The position numbers were made by a program, and so were the translations under genes. From Pseudomonas sputi (GTDB taxonomy: Bacteria; Pseudomonadota; Gammaproteobacteria; Pseudomonadales; Pseudomonadaceae): a stretch of DNA of 64,000 nucleotides. Shown piece by piece: positions 52,669-62,800 of this stretch. How positions within the stretch are numbered: position 1 is the first letter of the stretch; every line of letters starts with the position of its first letter. A model generated the notes under the pieces. It did not search any database and was not told where the DNA came from. It saw only the letters and a program-made list of their open reading frames with translations. The DNA is taken from the NCBI RefSeq assembly GCF_021603585.1, contig NZ_BQHI01000023.1:25453-89452 (forward strand), in the 5' to 3' direction.

Positions 52669-53169
52669 GGTAAAGCTCCTTGAGAAATGGAGCCGTCAAC
52701 CATCGCTGCTAAACGAAGAGGTGGCGGCTGTACGGGGGTTAGCAGACCAGGCTCAAGGATCCCGGCGCACCGAAGTGCCCCACGCAAAGCCGCCATAACG
52801 TAATGGCGAGACCCGCGAGCCCTGAGAATTGCCGAGCTGCTAAACCCGATCACTGAAAAGTCAGCGACCGCCAAACAATAGAACCCGCCCCCAAGGCGCA
52901 CAAGCCGGCGGATTCTGGCTTACGTGTAGGCTTCGGCGCAAGGATGCGTAGCCAGAGTCAGTCACCGATCCGGTTTGTTAAACATTTCTGTTTATGCCGC
53001 TCTATCGAGTTGGTTACGGCCCCCCATCTCCGACGAACGGTAGCAATACCTGTAATTTCTGACAGTAGCCAGTCGTGCACGCCAAGCGCTAAATAAAAGC
53101 CAGTCGTTCGAGGGACGTTGTCGCTGGTAACTCCCTGAACCACCTTTATATGGTATTGGGGATGCAAAC
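52669..53169 (-). other. hairpin-rich 500-bp leader region upstream of the DUF6124 gene
   Basis: No protein-coding gene is convincing here. On the minus strand the first 300 bp before the DUF6124 start contain several stems: TCTGGCTtACG / CGTAGCCAGA (52914-52956), CGCCAT / ATGGCG (52791-52808), a GCAC-CGAA-GTGC hairpin (52767-52778), and a distal pair GGGGTTAGCAG (52735) / CTGCTAAACCC (52837). This resembles a structured RNA leader. Beyond 52976 the DNA is ordinary and holds the promoter of the plus-strand Ig-like gene. Confidence 0.45.
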
Positions 53170-55119
53170 ATGTCTGCTGCCAAGCCTCCCGTTCAGCAAA
53201 ATGCGCCTGTCGGTGATTCGAGTCTGCTGTTGGACAAGCCCAAAGTCCCCGCGGTACTGGACGAGGATGACCCTGCTGGTTTGTTGCCCGTAGAAGCCTT
53301 GGGGCAGGACCTGGTGGTTGAGTACATGGGATGGGATTTCACTGTTGTTCCGAACCGTCAGGATCTCGTGGAACTTGGTTTCACCCCTCTGAATTCCCTA
53401 TTCGTTCCGGTGAATGAGCGACTGTACGATACGCCGATCGAGAATCTTCCACTGCCTCAGACGCTCACTGTTCCGCGAGACCTGCTGAGTCAAGGGGTTT
53501 ATGAGGTTTCCATCAGGGTTTCTCCCAGTCTGCAAAACCCTACAGAGTCTCCGCGAAAGAAAATCACCATTGACACCACCATGCCTGACTTTGGCAGACA
53601 ACCGAAGGAGGGGATCTTTCCAGCTGAGTTGAACGGTACGCTTACCGAAGCGTACTTGTCTCAGCACGGACAAGTCATCATTGAGGTGCCTTTTTACACG
53701 GATGTGACCGCAAAAGATCGCGCCGTTTATTTCTGGACAGACCAGAACCCGCCGCCCAGTGGTGAAACCGAAATTCGTGAACAGGAATTCAGTGAGCAGG
53801 ACATCATTGATCAGCGCTTGTTTGTGACGGTGTATGCCGATGAGATACGGCCCTGGAAGGGAGGAATACGCTACTTCTATTACAAATTGAGAGATCGCGC
53901 CGGCAACACCGGGCCGATTTCCGTACTGGCTCCCATCTTCGTCGATCTGACTCCGTTGCCGGGCGCCTTGCCTTCTCCAAGAGTGGTACTGCCCCGTAAC
54001 CTGATCGATCGCCAGCAGGCGCGTGATGGTGTGACGGTCGAGATCGATCCATACGACTTTCCGGACTCCGGGCATAAGGTGGCGGTGTTGTGGGATGGAA
54101 CACCATTGGTAGAGGTTCCGGTCGATCCAGCCGACTTTCCGCAAAAAATCACCGTTCCCTGGGTTGCGTTGCAGGGACAGGGAGACGGCCCACTGCGCGC
54201 TGTTGTGAACTATCGGATTCGCCTTGCCGATGGCAGTTACACACTGCCGTCGCCCTCGATCTCCGTTGCTGTCGATCTGACAGTGGCCGGGCAGGATCAC
54301 CCTGAAGCCCCAGCTCTCCTGAATAAACGCTTGGCCAAGCTGGAAGTGCGCGGTCGAGAATCCGACCTGCCCAACAAGCTGGTGGGTCTTGATTACGGGT
54401 TGTCGGCGAGGGCGTTGCTGACGCTGTACGACAATCCTCAACCGTATGAAACGATTGATGTGTACTGGGGGGCATTCCCCGATCCGGTTGCCAGTTACGA
54501 AGTTCAGTTTGGTGATGGCGCAGGCAAACCCCTGGACATCGAGATTCTCTGGAAGTACATCGAGCCTGACCTGCAAAACCCGAAGCTGCCGGTTCATTAC
54601 GTCACCCGCAATGGTGTGAATGATCAACTGTCGCGCGTCACCGAGGTCGAGGTGTCGATGGTGGTCTTCAACGATCTCAAGGAAGTGGAATTTCCTCATG
54701 CAGGCAGAGAAGGGGTTTTGCACTGCTGCTCCGTACCTCGATTATGGGACGGAGTAACGGTACATATCCCACCCGATCCCCGGTTCACGGACAAGGACGA
54801 AATCACGCTCTTTTGGCAGGGATGCAGGGGGCCGAACGGTTCTGACCCGATTGAGGGTGTTTATGATGAGATCGTCAAAGAACTGGATCCGGTCAGCGTC
54901 GTCGAGGGACTCGATGTAGTTGTTGAAGACTATGCAACGCTCATCGCCCCAATGGTTAATCAAGGGTCCGCGTTGGTGCGGTATGTATTGAATAAACGAG
55001 ATGGCGGTATTGGAAGGTCTCGTCCAGAGTTTGTGGTTATCAATCGAACCATGCCCAGTGGAGAAATCTGCTCACCTGAAAATGAAGTCGATTGTTCAGG
55101 ATTTCCCTCGGGTGAATAA
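53170..55119 (+). CDS. Ig-like module protein of unknown family, copy 1
   Basis: 649 residues without a signal peptide or membrane helix. After a hydrophilic N terminus, it is built of repeated beta-sandwich modules of about 100-130 residues. A module runs, for example, from DGVTVEIDPYDFPDSG through VAVLWDGTPL and ITVPWVALQGQG to YRIRLADGSYTLPSP. The C-terminal module carries Cys residues (GVLHCCSVPRLWDG, WQGCRG) and ends ICSPENEVDCSGFP. The gene has the same length as the next one (650 codons including stop) and parallels it module by module. No known secretion signal is seen, so location is uncertain. I do not recognise the family beyond an Ig-like fold. Confidence 0.72.
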   Translation: MSAAKPPVQQNAPVGDSSLLLDKPKVPAVLDEDDPAGLLPVEALGQDLVVEYMGWDFTVVPNRQDLVELGFTPLNSLFVPVNERLYDTPIENLPLPQTLTVPRDLLSQGVYEVSIRVSPSLQNPTESPRKKITIDTTMPDFGRQPKEGIFPAELNGTLTEAYLSQHGQVIIEVPFYTDVTAKDRAVYFWTDQNPPPSGETEIREQEFSEQDIIDQRLFVTVYADEIRPWKGGIRYFYYKLRDRAGNTGPISVLAPIFVDLTPLPGALPSPRVVLPRNLIDRQQARDGVTVEIDPYDFPDSGHKVAVLWDGTPLVEVPVDPADFPQKITVPWVALQGQGDGPLRAVVNYRIRLADGSYTLPSPSISVAVDLTVAGQDHPEAPALLNKRLAKLEVRGRESDLPNKLVGLDYGLSARALLTLYDNPQPYETIDVYWGAFPDPVASYEVQFGDGAGKPLDIEILWKYIEPDLQNPKLPVHYVTRNGVNDQLSRVTEVEVSMVVFNDLKEVEFPHAGREGVLHCCSVPRLWDGVTVHIPPDPRFTDKDEITLFWQGCRGPNGSDPIEGVYDEIVKELDPVSVVEGLDVVVEDYATLIAPMVNQGSALVRYVLNKRDGGIGRSRPEFVVINRTMPSGEICSPENEVDCSGFPSGE

Positions 55120-55233
55120 GTTCTAGGTGCATACGATAAGTGGTGTTAGCGGTTGAGTTTGATACTCAAACTGTCGGAATTTATTTTTCGTAAACGGAGG
55201 GCTGCCTCCATTGGCTTGACGGGAGAAAGTGCA

Positions 55234-57183
55234 ATGAGCATTTATAAAAAGGTTATTGATAATGATCCAGGTCGTGCAGCAATGAAAGCCGCACGCCTTG
55301 CCAGAGCGGCGCGGACAGCGACGGCTCCAGAGCTTGAAGGTTTGCTGGATAATGTTTCAGGAGATGACCCTAATAAGCTGCCAAAGTCACGACAAGGGAT
55401 GGACAATAATGTTTTGATTAAGGAGGTTCTGGAAATTTCTCCTCCGCCTCCACCCAACCGACCTATCACGCTTCAGCTGCTGTGGAATGGAGTTCCCGTT
55501 GGCGATCCTGTTAATACAGTTACGCCCGTTGATACTTCACAGACACTCGTTCTGCCAGGTGCTGCAACTGTCGCTGAGGGTGTGTTTCTCTTGGGTTATA
55601 GATTGATTTATTCTGGCAATACGAAGGACTTTGAGTCGCCCGTGCCTATTTATATAGATAAAACGCCACCTAACAAGGACGTTGCCGGTGATCCGGTCGA
55701 ACTGCTAGGGATCTACGCTGACAATCTAATTACCAAAGAGCGCCTTGAAGCCAATCCCGAGATCGAGATAAAGATTCCTCTTACTACTGATCGTAAGACT
55801 GGCGACATTTTCGATGTTTTTATGGGGGTGAGTGAACCGGGAACTTACATTGGTTCCTTTACCGCACCTGACGATGAGACCTCGGACCAGATTGTCAAAA
55901 TGACCAAGGCCCAGGTCGAAAACGGTCGTGAAGGTGATCGTATCATCTACTATAAGCCAAGAGATCGGGTGGGCAACGAGGGACACAGCTCACACGAGCT
56001 TGACATTGTTGTCGAATTGACGCCGGCGCCCAGCAATCTGAAGCCACTGCAGGTGCCTGAAGCTCCTGACCCCGATAACCTCATCACTATCAAGGATGCG
56101 TTCCCTGATGTGGGAGTAGTCGTTCCATCTTATGACAACGCTCGTACAGGAGATGAAGTCGAGTTGATCTGGGATGGAATTCCGCAACCACGCAAGGATG
56201 TTGTCGTGGGAGAGGCAACGATTTTCGATGTTCCTTATGATCATGTGAAACGCAACGGGCTCGGGCCCCGGCCGATTAGCACGTTATATTCAATATGGCG
56301 TGGCGATAAGGAATACCCTGAAACGACTCCGGTCCCGGTGAATGTCGATCTAAGACGGGCGGGAACACTTCCGCCTGACCCAGAAGATCCTGAAATCGGA
56401 AATCCGGACCTGGCTCCGGTAACCGTTCAGGCAAAAAACACGACCGATCCCAACAAATTTGAACTTATAGACGCGGGGGAAGTAGGAACTGCGACTACCG
56501 TTATTGATAAAGTGCGCGAGACGGGCGATGTCTATCAGTTGTATTGGAACAAGGTGGCAGTTCCTGGTCCCCGAGGTAAGTACACTGTCGACGGTACTGA
56601 GTCGGATGACGATCCAGTGGAGTTTGAAATTCCAGGCGACTTTATCATCGCGCAAGGTAACGACTCTGCGATTCCTGTCCATTATGAAATCACCAATCCG
56701 ACATTTCCGGATAACAACGCTAATCCTTCTCTTCGTCAACCGGTCAGTGTGTATGTTGTTGAGGTAAAACTGCCTGAAGTGAAAGTTGCCAATACGGTAA
56801 CTCAAAGTGGAGTAGAGTTTCTTAATTGCTCTTCGCTCAGGAATATTTCCAACGTGGGGAGGGCAGCCGTGGTCGATATGAAGGGCGGTGCGCCTTTGGA
56901 GCCCGGCATGAACTTGTCATTTGTTTGGAAAGGCACAACGTTTGATGATGATGGGCAGCCTGTGCCTGTAGATGATTTTCCAATCACAAAGACACTGAGT
57001 GGTAATGAACATCAGGATGGGTTTTCAGTTTATCTACCTCTTGCACCAGCACTTGAACCGATCAAGGACGGGGTTGGGGAAATTAGTTGCACAACAGTGA
57101 TCGATGGGCGTGATATTGGTTCGAACAAGCATACAGTGCAAGTGGTTGTGCGGGATGGTGATGGTAAACCATGCCCTGTTTAG
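55234..57183 (+). CDS. Ig-like module protein of unknown family, copy 2
   Basis: 649 residues, apparently a diverged tandem paralogue of the upstream gene. An N-terminal helical, Ala/Arg-rich leader (GRAAMKAARLARAARTAT) and a proline run (SPPPPPNRP) precede modules such as ITLQLLWNGVPVGDPV, EIEIKIPLTT and VELIWDGIPQPRKDV. The C-terminal module again has paired Cys (FLNCSSLRN, GEISCTTV, GKPCPV). ATG 55234 with GGGAG 9-13 bases upstream is preferred; a TTG at 55153 would add 27 residues without a good ribosome site. The codon use is visibly AT-richer than the core genes. Confidence 0.72.
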   Translation: MSIYKKVIDNDPGRAAMKAARLARAARTATAPELEGLLDNVSGDDPNKLPKSRQGMDNNVLIKEVLEISPPPPPNRPITLQLLWNGVPVGDPVNTVTPVDTSQTLVLPGAATVAEGVFLLGYRLIYSGNTKDFESPVPIYIDKTPPNKDVAGDPVELLGIYADNLITKERLEANPEIEIKIPLTTDRKTGDIFDVFMGVSEPGTYIGSFTAPDDETSDQIVKMTKAQVENGREGDRIIYYKPRDRVGNEGHSSHELDIVVELTPAPSNLKPLQVPEAPDPDNLITIKDAFPDVGVVVPSYDNARTGDEVELIWDGIPQPRKDVVVGEATIFDVPYDHVKRNGLGPRPISTLYSIWRGDKEYPETTPVPVNVDLRRAGTLPPDPEDPEIGNPDLAPVTVQAKNTTDPNKFELIDAGEVGTATTVIDKVRETGDVYQLYWNKVAVPGPRGKYTVDGTESDDDPVEFEIPGDFIIAQGNDSAIPVHYEITNPTFPDNNANPSLRQPVSVYVVEVKLPEVKVANTVTQSGVEFLNCSSLRNISNVGRAAVVDMKGGAPLEPGMNLSFVWKGTTFDDDGQPVPVDDFPITKTLSGNEHQDGFSVYLPLAPALEPIKDGVGEISCTTVIDGRDIGSNKHTVQVVVRDGDGKPCPV

Positions 57184-57199
57184 AGGGGAAAAGTTGATA

Positions 57200-57227
57200 A
57201 AAAGGAAGATTTTATCTTCCTTTTTTA
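57200..57227 (+). terminator. rho-independent terminator
   Basis: AAAAGGAAGAT / ATCTTCCTTTT stem with a short loop and a T6 run, 17 bp after the second Ig-like gene. It suggests the two 649-aa genes form one transcript separate from the autotransporter. Confidence 0.85.
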
Positions 57228-57408
57228 TTAGTCAAAGCGCGTGGTGCTGATGGGTGGGTGAGGGTGGTATGACTCTTAAGTTTGATGATTTGGTGGAGCG
57301 ACTATTCATCAACGATTTTCGGATTTCTCCTACATAAAAAATAGGATTTGCTCAATAAGCTGCGCGCCTCCCTCTCGGTATCAGACGATCTTTTCTGGAG
57401 TAGCTGTC

Positions 57409-59700
57409 ATGAAGAAGTATTTGTTGCGGGCCTCGACTAATCCTGTCTGGAAGGTGAGCATTCCGTTCGTTTTGCCGGCGCTTGTCTTCAGTCCTTTATC
57501 CATGGCATTGACGACTGTCGGGGCTGGTCAAAACGTCAACATCAATGCGTCCACGCTCACCGACAATTACCTGGTAGTCGATGGAGGGACTTTGAATACG
57601 AATGGCGCACAAACTTTCGAAGTGTTTATCCAGTCCGGGTCGACGCTCGATGCAGTTGGCGGCACGTTTGCCGGACGCAATGGCAATAGTGCAATCAGCG
57701 TTTTCAACGGTAAAGCCACTTTGAATGGCACGACACTGACCAGTGATACCGCAGCGCTGTGGGTGGCACGTCAGTCCGGTTCCACCACGGGGTCGACGGC
57801 AGTGGTCAGCGAAAGTGTTCTCAGGGGTGGAACATCGGGTGTGCTGATTACCGGACTGAGTTCGCTTGAACTCAACGGCGGTGAGGTTTCAGGTCTTCGG
57901 GCCAATAGCGTGGGCATCGACTATTTCGGTGGCAGTGTCAGCGCGAACGGAACCAGGATCAGTGGTGGTGAGAACGGCGCTCGGATTGCGGCAGATGGAG
58001 CGGGGCTCGAAGATTCGCACTTGAGGTTGAACGGGGCGACCCTCGAAGGTCGGACAGGTGCTGCCATTCTCATTGAAGATGGCGCACAGGCAACTATCGA
58101 AGTGCTCAACAATTCGCAACTGCTCGCCGGCAACAACTTCCTGCTCGACGTTCAGGGCGCATCCAGCGCCACCATGACCGTCGCCAATAGCGAGTTGCAA
58201 GGCAACATCAACATCGCCGGCAACAGCACCGGCAACCTGACCTTCGATCAAGGCCGAATGACTGGCGATGTGCTGGTCGAAAACGGTTCGACCGCCAACG
58301 TTACCCTGCAGAACAGCTCGCAATTCACCGGCCGTCTCGACAAGGTCAATGGCGTGACCGTCAACAATGGTTCGATCTGGACCCTGACCGGCAACGACAA
58401 TGTAGGAACGCTCGCCATGAACGGTGGGATGGTTCGCTTTGGCGCGCAGGATGTGCCGAATCAGTTCTACCAGTTGAACGTCGGTACGCTGGCCGGCTCA
58501 CCGGATGGTTCCAGTGCCCTTGCCATGAAGGGCAACTTCGCTACGGGCCAGCATGACTTTCTCAATGTCACCGGTGTGGCGACCGGATCGTTCGGGTTGC
58601 TGGTGGCGGCATCCGGTCTGGATGCCGTGAACCCTCAGCAACTGACGCTGGTGCACACAGCCGCTGGCGATGCGCAATTTGCTTTGACGGGCGGGCGAGT
58701 GGATCTCGGTGCCTGGTCCTATGACCTGGCCCAGCGCCCGGTTGGAACGAGCGGCACAGAATGGTTCCTGGATCCGACCACCCAGGTCATCAGCCCGGGC
58801 GCCAGCGCGGTGAAGGCCTTGTTCAACGCACCGATTACCCTGTTGTACGGTGAAGCGAACTCGCTGCGCAGCCGCATGGGTGAGTTGCGGTTCAACGGTG
58901 GTCAGTCGGGCGCCTGGGCGCGCACCTATGGCAACCAGTACAACGTATCCGAAGGCTCCGGGGTGGCGTACACCCAGAACCAGCAGGGGCTTTCTCTCGG
59001 GGCTGATGCCCGAGTGAATGACAGCGATGTGCTGGTGGGCGTGATGGGTGGTTTCAGCCAGTCCGATCTGAATCTCGATCACGGTACTTCAGGGACGGTC
59101 AAGAGTTACTACGTCGGGCCATATATCACCTGGATGGACCAAGACACCGGTTACTACGTTGACGGTGTTCTGAAATTCAACCGGTTCCAGAATGAGGCCA
59201 AGGTCGGTTTAAGCGACGGTACGCGTGCCAAGGGCGATTACGACAACTGGGGCGTCAGTGCTTCAGCGGAAATCGGCCGTCACATCAAGTTAAGCAACGA
59301 TTACTTCATCGAACCTTTCGCGTTGTTTTCGGCAGCGCAGATTCAGGGCAAACGCTTCAGCCTGGATAACGACATGGAGGCGGATGGCGACCATACCCGC
59401 TCGCTGCTGGGCAAGGCCGGTACCACGTTCGGGCGTAATTTCGACATAGGCAACGGCGCGGTGGCGCAGCCTTATGTGCGTGCTGCGATTGCCCATGAGT
59501 TCGCCAATAACAACAAGGTCAAGGTTAACGAAAACAACGTGTTCAACAATGACTTGTCAGGTTCCCGGGCGGAGTTTGGTGCGGGGGTGGCGGTGGCCCT
59601 GTCGGAGAAGTGGCAGGTCCATGTCGATCTGGACTATTCCAATGGGGAGCATATTGAGCAGCCGTTTGGGGTGAATTTTGGGGGGCGGTACAGCTTTTAA
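57409..59700 (+). CDS. AIDA/pertactin-type autotransporter
   Basis: 763 residues. A signal-like N terminus (MKKYLLRASTNPVWKVSIPFVLPAL...) leads into a right-handed beta-helix passenger of short Gly/Asn-rich repeats (LNGTTLTSDTAALWVA, LNGGEVSGLRAN), about residues 30-480. A linker and a 12-strand beta-barrel follow, beginning GGQSGAWARTYGNQYNV and ending GRYSF with the terminal Phe. It should insert its own barrel and display the passenger on the cell surface as an adhesin or enzyme; no catalytic motif is seen. GGAG precedes ATG 57409. Confidence 0.88.
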   Translation: MKKYLLRASTNPVWKVSIPFVLPALVFSPLSMALTTVGAGQNVNINASTLTDNYLVVDGGTLNTNGAQTFEVFIQSGSTLDAVGGTFAGRNGNSAISVFNGKATLNGTTLTSDTAALWVARQSGSTTGSTAVVSESVLRGGTSGVLITGLSSLELNGGEVSGLRANSVGIDYFGGSVSANGTRISGGENGARIAADGAGLEDSHLRLNGATLEGRTGAAILIEDGAQATIEVLNNSQLLAGNNFLLDVQGASSATMTVANSELQGNINIAGNSTGNLTFDQGRMTGDVLVENGSTANVTLQNSSQFTGRLDKVNGVTVNNGSIWTLTGNDNVGTLAMNGGMVRFGAQDVPNQFYQLNVGTLAGSPDGSSALAMKGNFATGQHDFLNVTGVATGSFGLLVAASGLDAVNPQQLTLVHTAAGDAQFALTGGRVDLGAWSYDLAQRPVGTSGTEWFLDPTTQVISPGASAVKALFNAPITLLYGEANSLRSRMGELRFNGGQSGAWARTYGNQYNVSEGSGVAYTQNQQGLSLGADARVNDSDVLVGVMGGFSQSDLNLDHGTSGTVKSYYVGPYITWMDQDTGYYVDGVLKFNRFQNEAKVGLSDGTRAKGDYDNWGVSASAEIGRHIKLSNDYFIEPFALFSAAQIQGKRFSLDNDMEADGDHTRSLLGKAGTTFGRNFDIGNGAVAQPYVRAAIAHEFANNNKVKVNENNVFNNDLSGSRAEFGAGVAVALSEKWQVHVDLDYSNGEHIEQPFGVNFGGRYSF

Positions 59701-59749
59701 CTACTGTTTGGTAAAGGGAGGGTGTTTCGTAATCAGCGAGATACCTTAA

Positions 59750-59781
59750 CGGCCGCTGTTCTGTCGATGAGCAGCGGCCTT
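59750..59781. terminator. hairpin after the autotransporter gene
   Basis: ACGGCCGCTG / CAGCGGCCtT-type stem with a loop of about 12 nt, followed by a T-rich stretch (TTGTCATTTCT). A probable terminator. Confidence 0.55.
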
Positions 59782-59815
59782 GTCATTTCTGTTGATTGGT
59801 TTTGCCTGATGCCGT

Positions 59816-59842
59816 TGGACACTCTTTGCGCAAGAGTGTCCA
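59816..59842. terminator. hairpin after the large Ig-like gene
   Basis: TGGACACTCTT / AAGAGTGTCCA arms (11 bp, perfect) with a TGCGC loop, 10 bp beyond the minus-strand stop. No T tract follows. Confidence 0.5.
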
Positions 59843-59852
59843 GGAACGATGC

Positions 59853-62800
59853 TTAAGGTTTAATGCCAACTCCAAGTTGGAATGTGATACCCATGTAATA
59901 ATTTTCCGCTCCGGTTACCAGGTTTTTACAGTGATAAAACGGGTTGGGATTGATAGGCACAGGCCTTTCCTCCCACGTCCAATACATTCCGTCGCCCATT
60001 GGCCAGCGACCTCCATAAGCGCTGTGTATTTCCCGTAACTCGCCCAACGAAGGCACCCTTGCTCCCTGGTTACGAGCAGCGTCCATAATGTTCGCCCACC
60101 AATTATTACCCAGCCCGATACAATGTATGACACCTGTCACGGTCACGGTATAGCTCTTTGACTGGTTGGCATTATCCGTGGCCGTGATGCGTGCTTCACC
60201 TCTTCCCCTTACGGTTACCAGACCGTTTCCATCAACATGAGCCACCGCAGTGTTACTGGATGAATACCTATAACCGGGTTGGCCTCCAGAGGCCTGATGA
60301 TGAACGGAGGTCCCTGGGCCGAAAGCAGGAAGGAGATTGGGGCTGCTGGGAATCAGGTAGATCTTGCCGCTTAAAGTCACCGGGTTAGTGTTGAAGTTCA
60401 GCGGTGGAATCGGCGAGATGACCCGGAACGTGCGTGCGCCTGAGAACTGCCCGGTACTCACGGCCTTCACCGTGATCGAGTGGGAGCCCAGCCCGACTCC
60501 CAGTGTCGTTTCCCAGGTCGAGCCTGTAGCACGCACTGTGTGTTTGGACACGTTGTTGTCGTAGATCTGCACCTGATGGTCGGGGGTGACATTACCTCGC
60601 AGTCTGACGGTGGTGCTTTTGGTCTCCGCACCATTCTGCAGTTCACTGACGCCATCGTGCACAGATGTGATCGTCACGGGAGTGTGGGCGGCAACCTTGA
60701 ATTTCCAGGGATCGCTTTCTACCGGATTTGCGGGATACAACGCTTTTGCAGTCAGACTATGATCCGTCACTGTCAGGTTCGAGACGGAGGCATTCCATAG
60801 CTTGTCTGTCCCGACGCTGACAGGTGACCCGACCGGTGCCCCGTTGTTGTAAATCTGGATCTGTTCTTTCGGTGTTGCGCTTCCTTGCACGGCAACCGTT
60901 CTGTCATAGGTGGTTCCGTTCTGATTGACCGGCCCTTGGGTGTCAGTTACCGAGGTGATTGTCGGGGAAATGAAATCGGCAGCCGTGAACACTCTCGGCG
61001 GGTCAGATACAGGGTTGCTGCCATATTCGGCCCTGGCTGTCAGTCTGTAGAGGGTCGGAACCAGATTGCTTAAGACGTAATCCCAATCCCCCGTTGATTT
61101 CACGTCCACGGTTTCGATCGGGTTGACCCCATTGATCAGCGTGATTTTTTCATTCGGACTGGCTTTGCCGTGAAGCGTGACACTCTTGTAGTAGGTTGTA
61201 CCATTTGGTTCTACATCACCCCGAATGTCGACCACGCGGGAAATCGTCGGGGTGACGGCTTGTCGTACATGGAAGGAATAGGGCGGACTCGTTTCCGGCA
61301 GAATGACGTACAGCGCCTTTGCAGTGAGCACATATTCTCTTACCTGCAAATTTGGAAGGGTGTAACGCCAGATTCCTTCTGGATCGACGGGCAGGTCGAT
61401 GACTGGCGTGCCACGTTCCTGGAGCTGAATGCGCTCGTTGGGTGTCGCGCTGCCTTCGATGACAACGCTGTTGTCGTAGGTAATCGTCCCGGATGCGACA
61501 AGGCCTCTGGAGTCCATGATTTTGAGAATCTCCGGGGTCTCGGCGAACTTGACTTCAAAGGTTCGGGGATCGCTGGTGACCGGCTCGGCGTCATAAAGTG
61601 CCTTGGCTGTTATGCTGTAGATTTTCTCGGTCAGGTTGCTGACCTTGCGGTTCCATTCACCTTTTGCATCCACGGGCGCGCTGCCCAGTGACGTCGAAAC
61701 TGCATCAAACAGCTCAACGGTTTCATCGCGAGTTGCGGTGCCTTTGACGGTGACCTCCTTGTCGCGGGTTTTTCCGCCCTCGGGTACATCACCACGGTTA
61801 TCTGTCACACCGCTGATGACCGGCGTCACCCAGTCGTAACGGGTTCTGATCGTCAAGCCATAGCGCGGGAAGTCGATGGCCTCGTCTTCTTTCGTACTGC
61901 CGTCGAAGGCGACTTTGCAAACCACTGTTGCCGATGTGGAATGCCCCAGTTTCATCAGCTCACTTCTAGGCAGGATTTCATTCAACCCGTTACCGACTTG
62001 CGCGAGATTGATTTCCTCGCCATCGAGCATCCGGATGACATAGTCGCTGCCCGTTGTCGTCTTGCCTTCCAGCCTCAGCCAGAGGCGTTGTTTGAGTGCA
62101 ATGAACGACCATGCTGATACGAGCGCGTTCGCATCACCGTTGAACGTCATCAGATCGAGAACATCATCATTTGCCAAAGGTATGCGTGGACGCGGCCAGT
62201 CGTTTTCAGGGTCCTTGAAGTTGGAAACATACAAATCCAGTGACTCGGAGGGAGTGGTAAAACCATAGCGTGACACGTCATAACCGACGCTCACTCGTCG
62301 GTCGATGTTGGCGCCGATCACGGGGCTGCCTATGCGAAACGTGACGGTTCCACTTACATGACCCGGCAATTCAAGATCAAGTGAAGTGCCTTCACCCGGT
62401 GTACCGATCCATTTGAGCCTGATGGTATCCAGGTTCGGCTTCATACTTTCGTAACTGACGCGTACGTCCACGCCGTTGAGGCCGTCTTTGGGGTCTAAAA
62501 TGTCCGCGGGGGCCTGAATGACTTTGGGCTTGGGCAGTTCGCCAACCAATTCACCTATTAAAAGATTCAGCGCTGCGGAATGTTCGTAGCGCTGGGTGGA
62601 GGTGCGCCATAGCGAGTAACGCACCTTGACGTACTGCCCGATATTGCCCGTGACATACTCCGCAGGCACTCGGAAACGCAGCGGTTTACCCGCGCTCAGC
62701 GAGGTGATGGGCACCCAGTCGCTGATGCTGCTCAACGGATGGGTCCCTTGCCAGTACCAGGTCACGATGTCGTCTTTTTGTGTCGGCGGATCCGCGATGT

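Noticed and set aside
52669-53169. Small minus-strand frames (52665-52901 and 52958-53183) as genes
   Set aside because: They lack ribosome sites and family resemblance, and they run through the hairpins of the presumed leader.
55153-55233. Upstream TTG start for the second Ig-like gene
   Set aside because: It has no good ribosome site, and ATG 55234 has GGGAG at proper spacing and makes the protein the same length as its paralogue.
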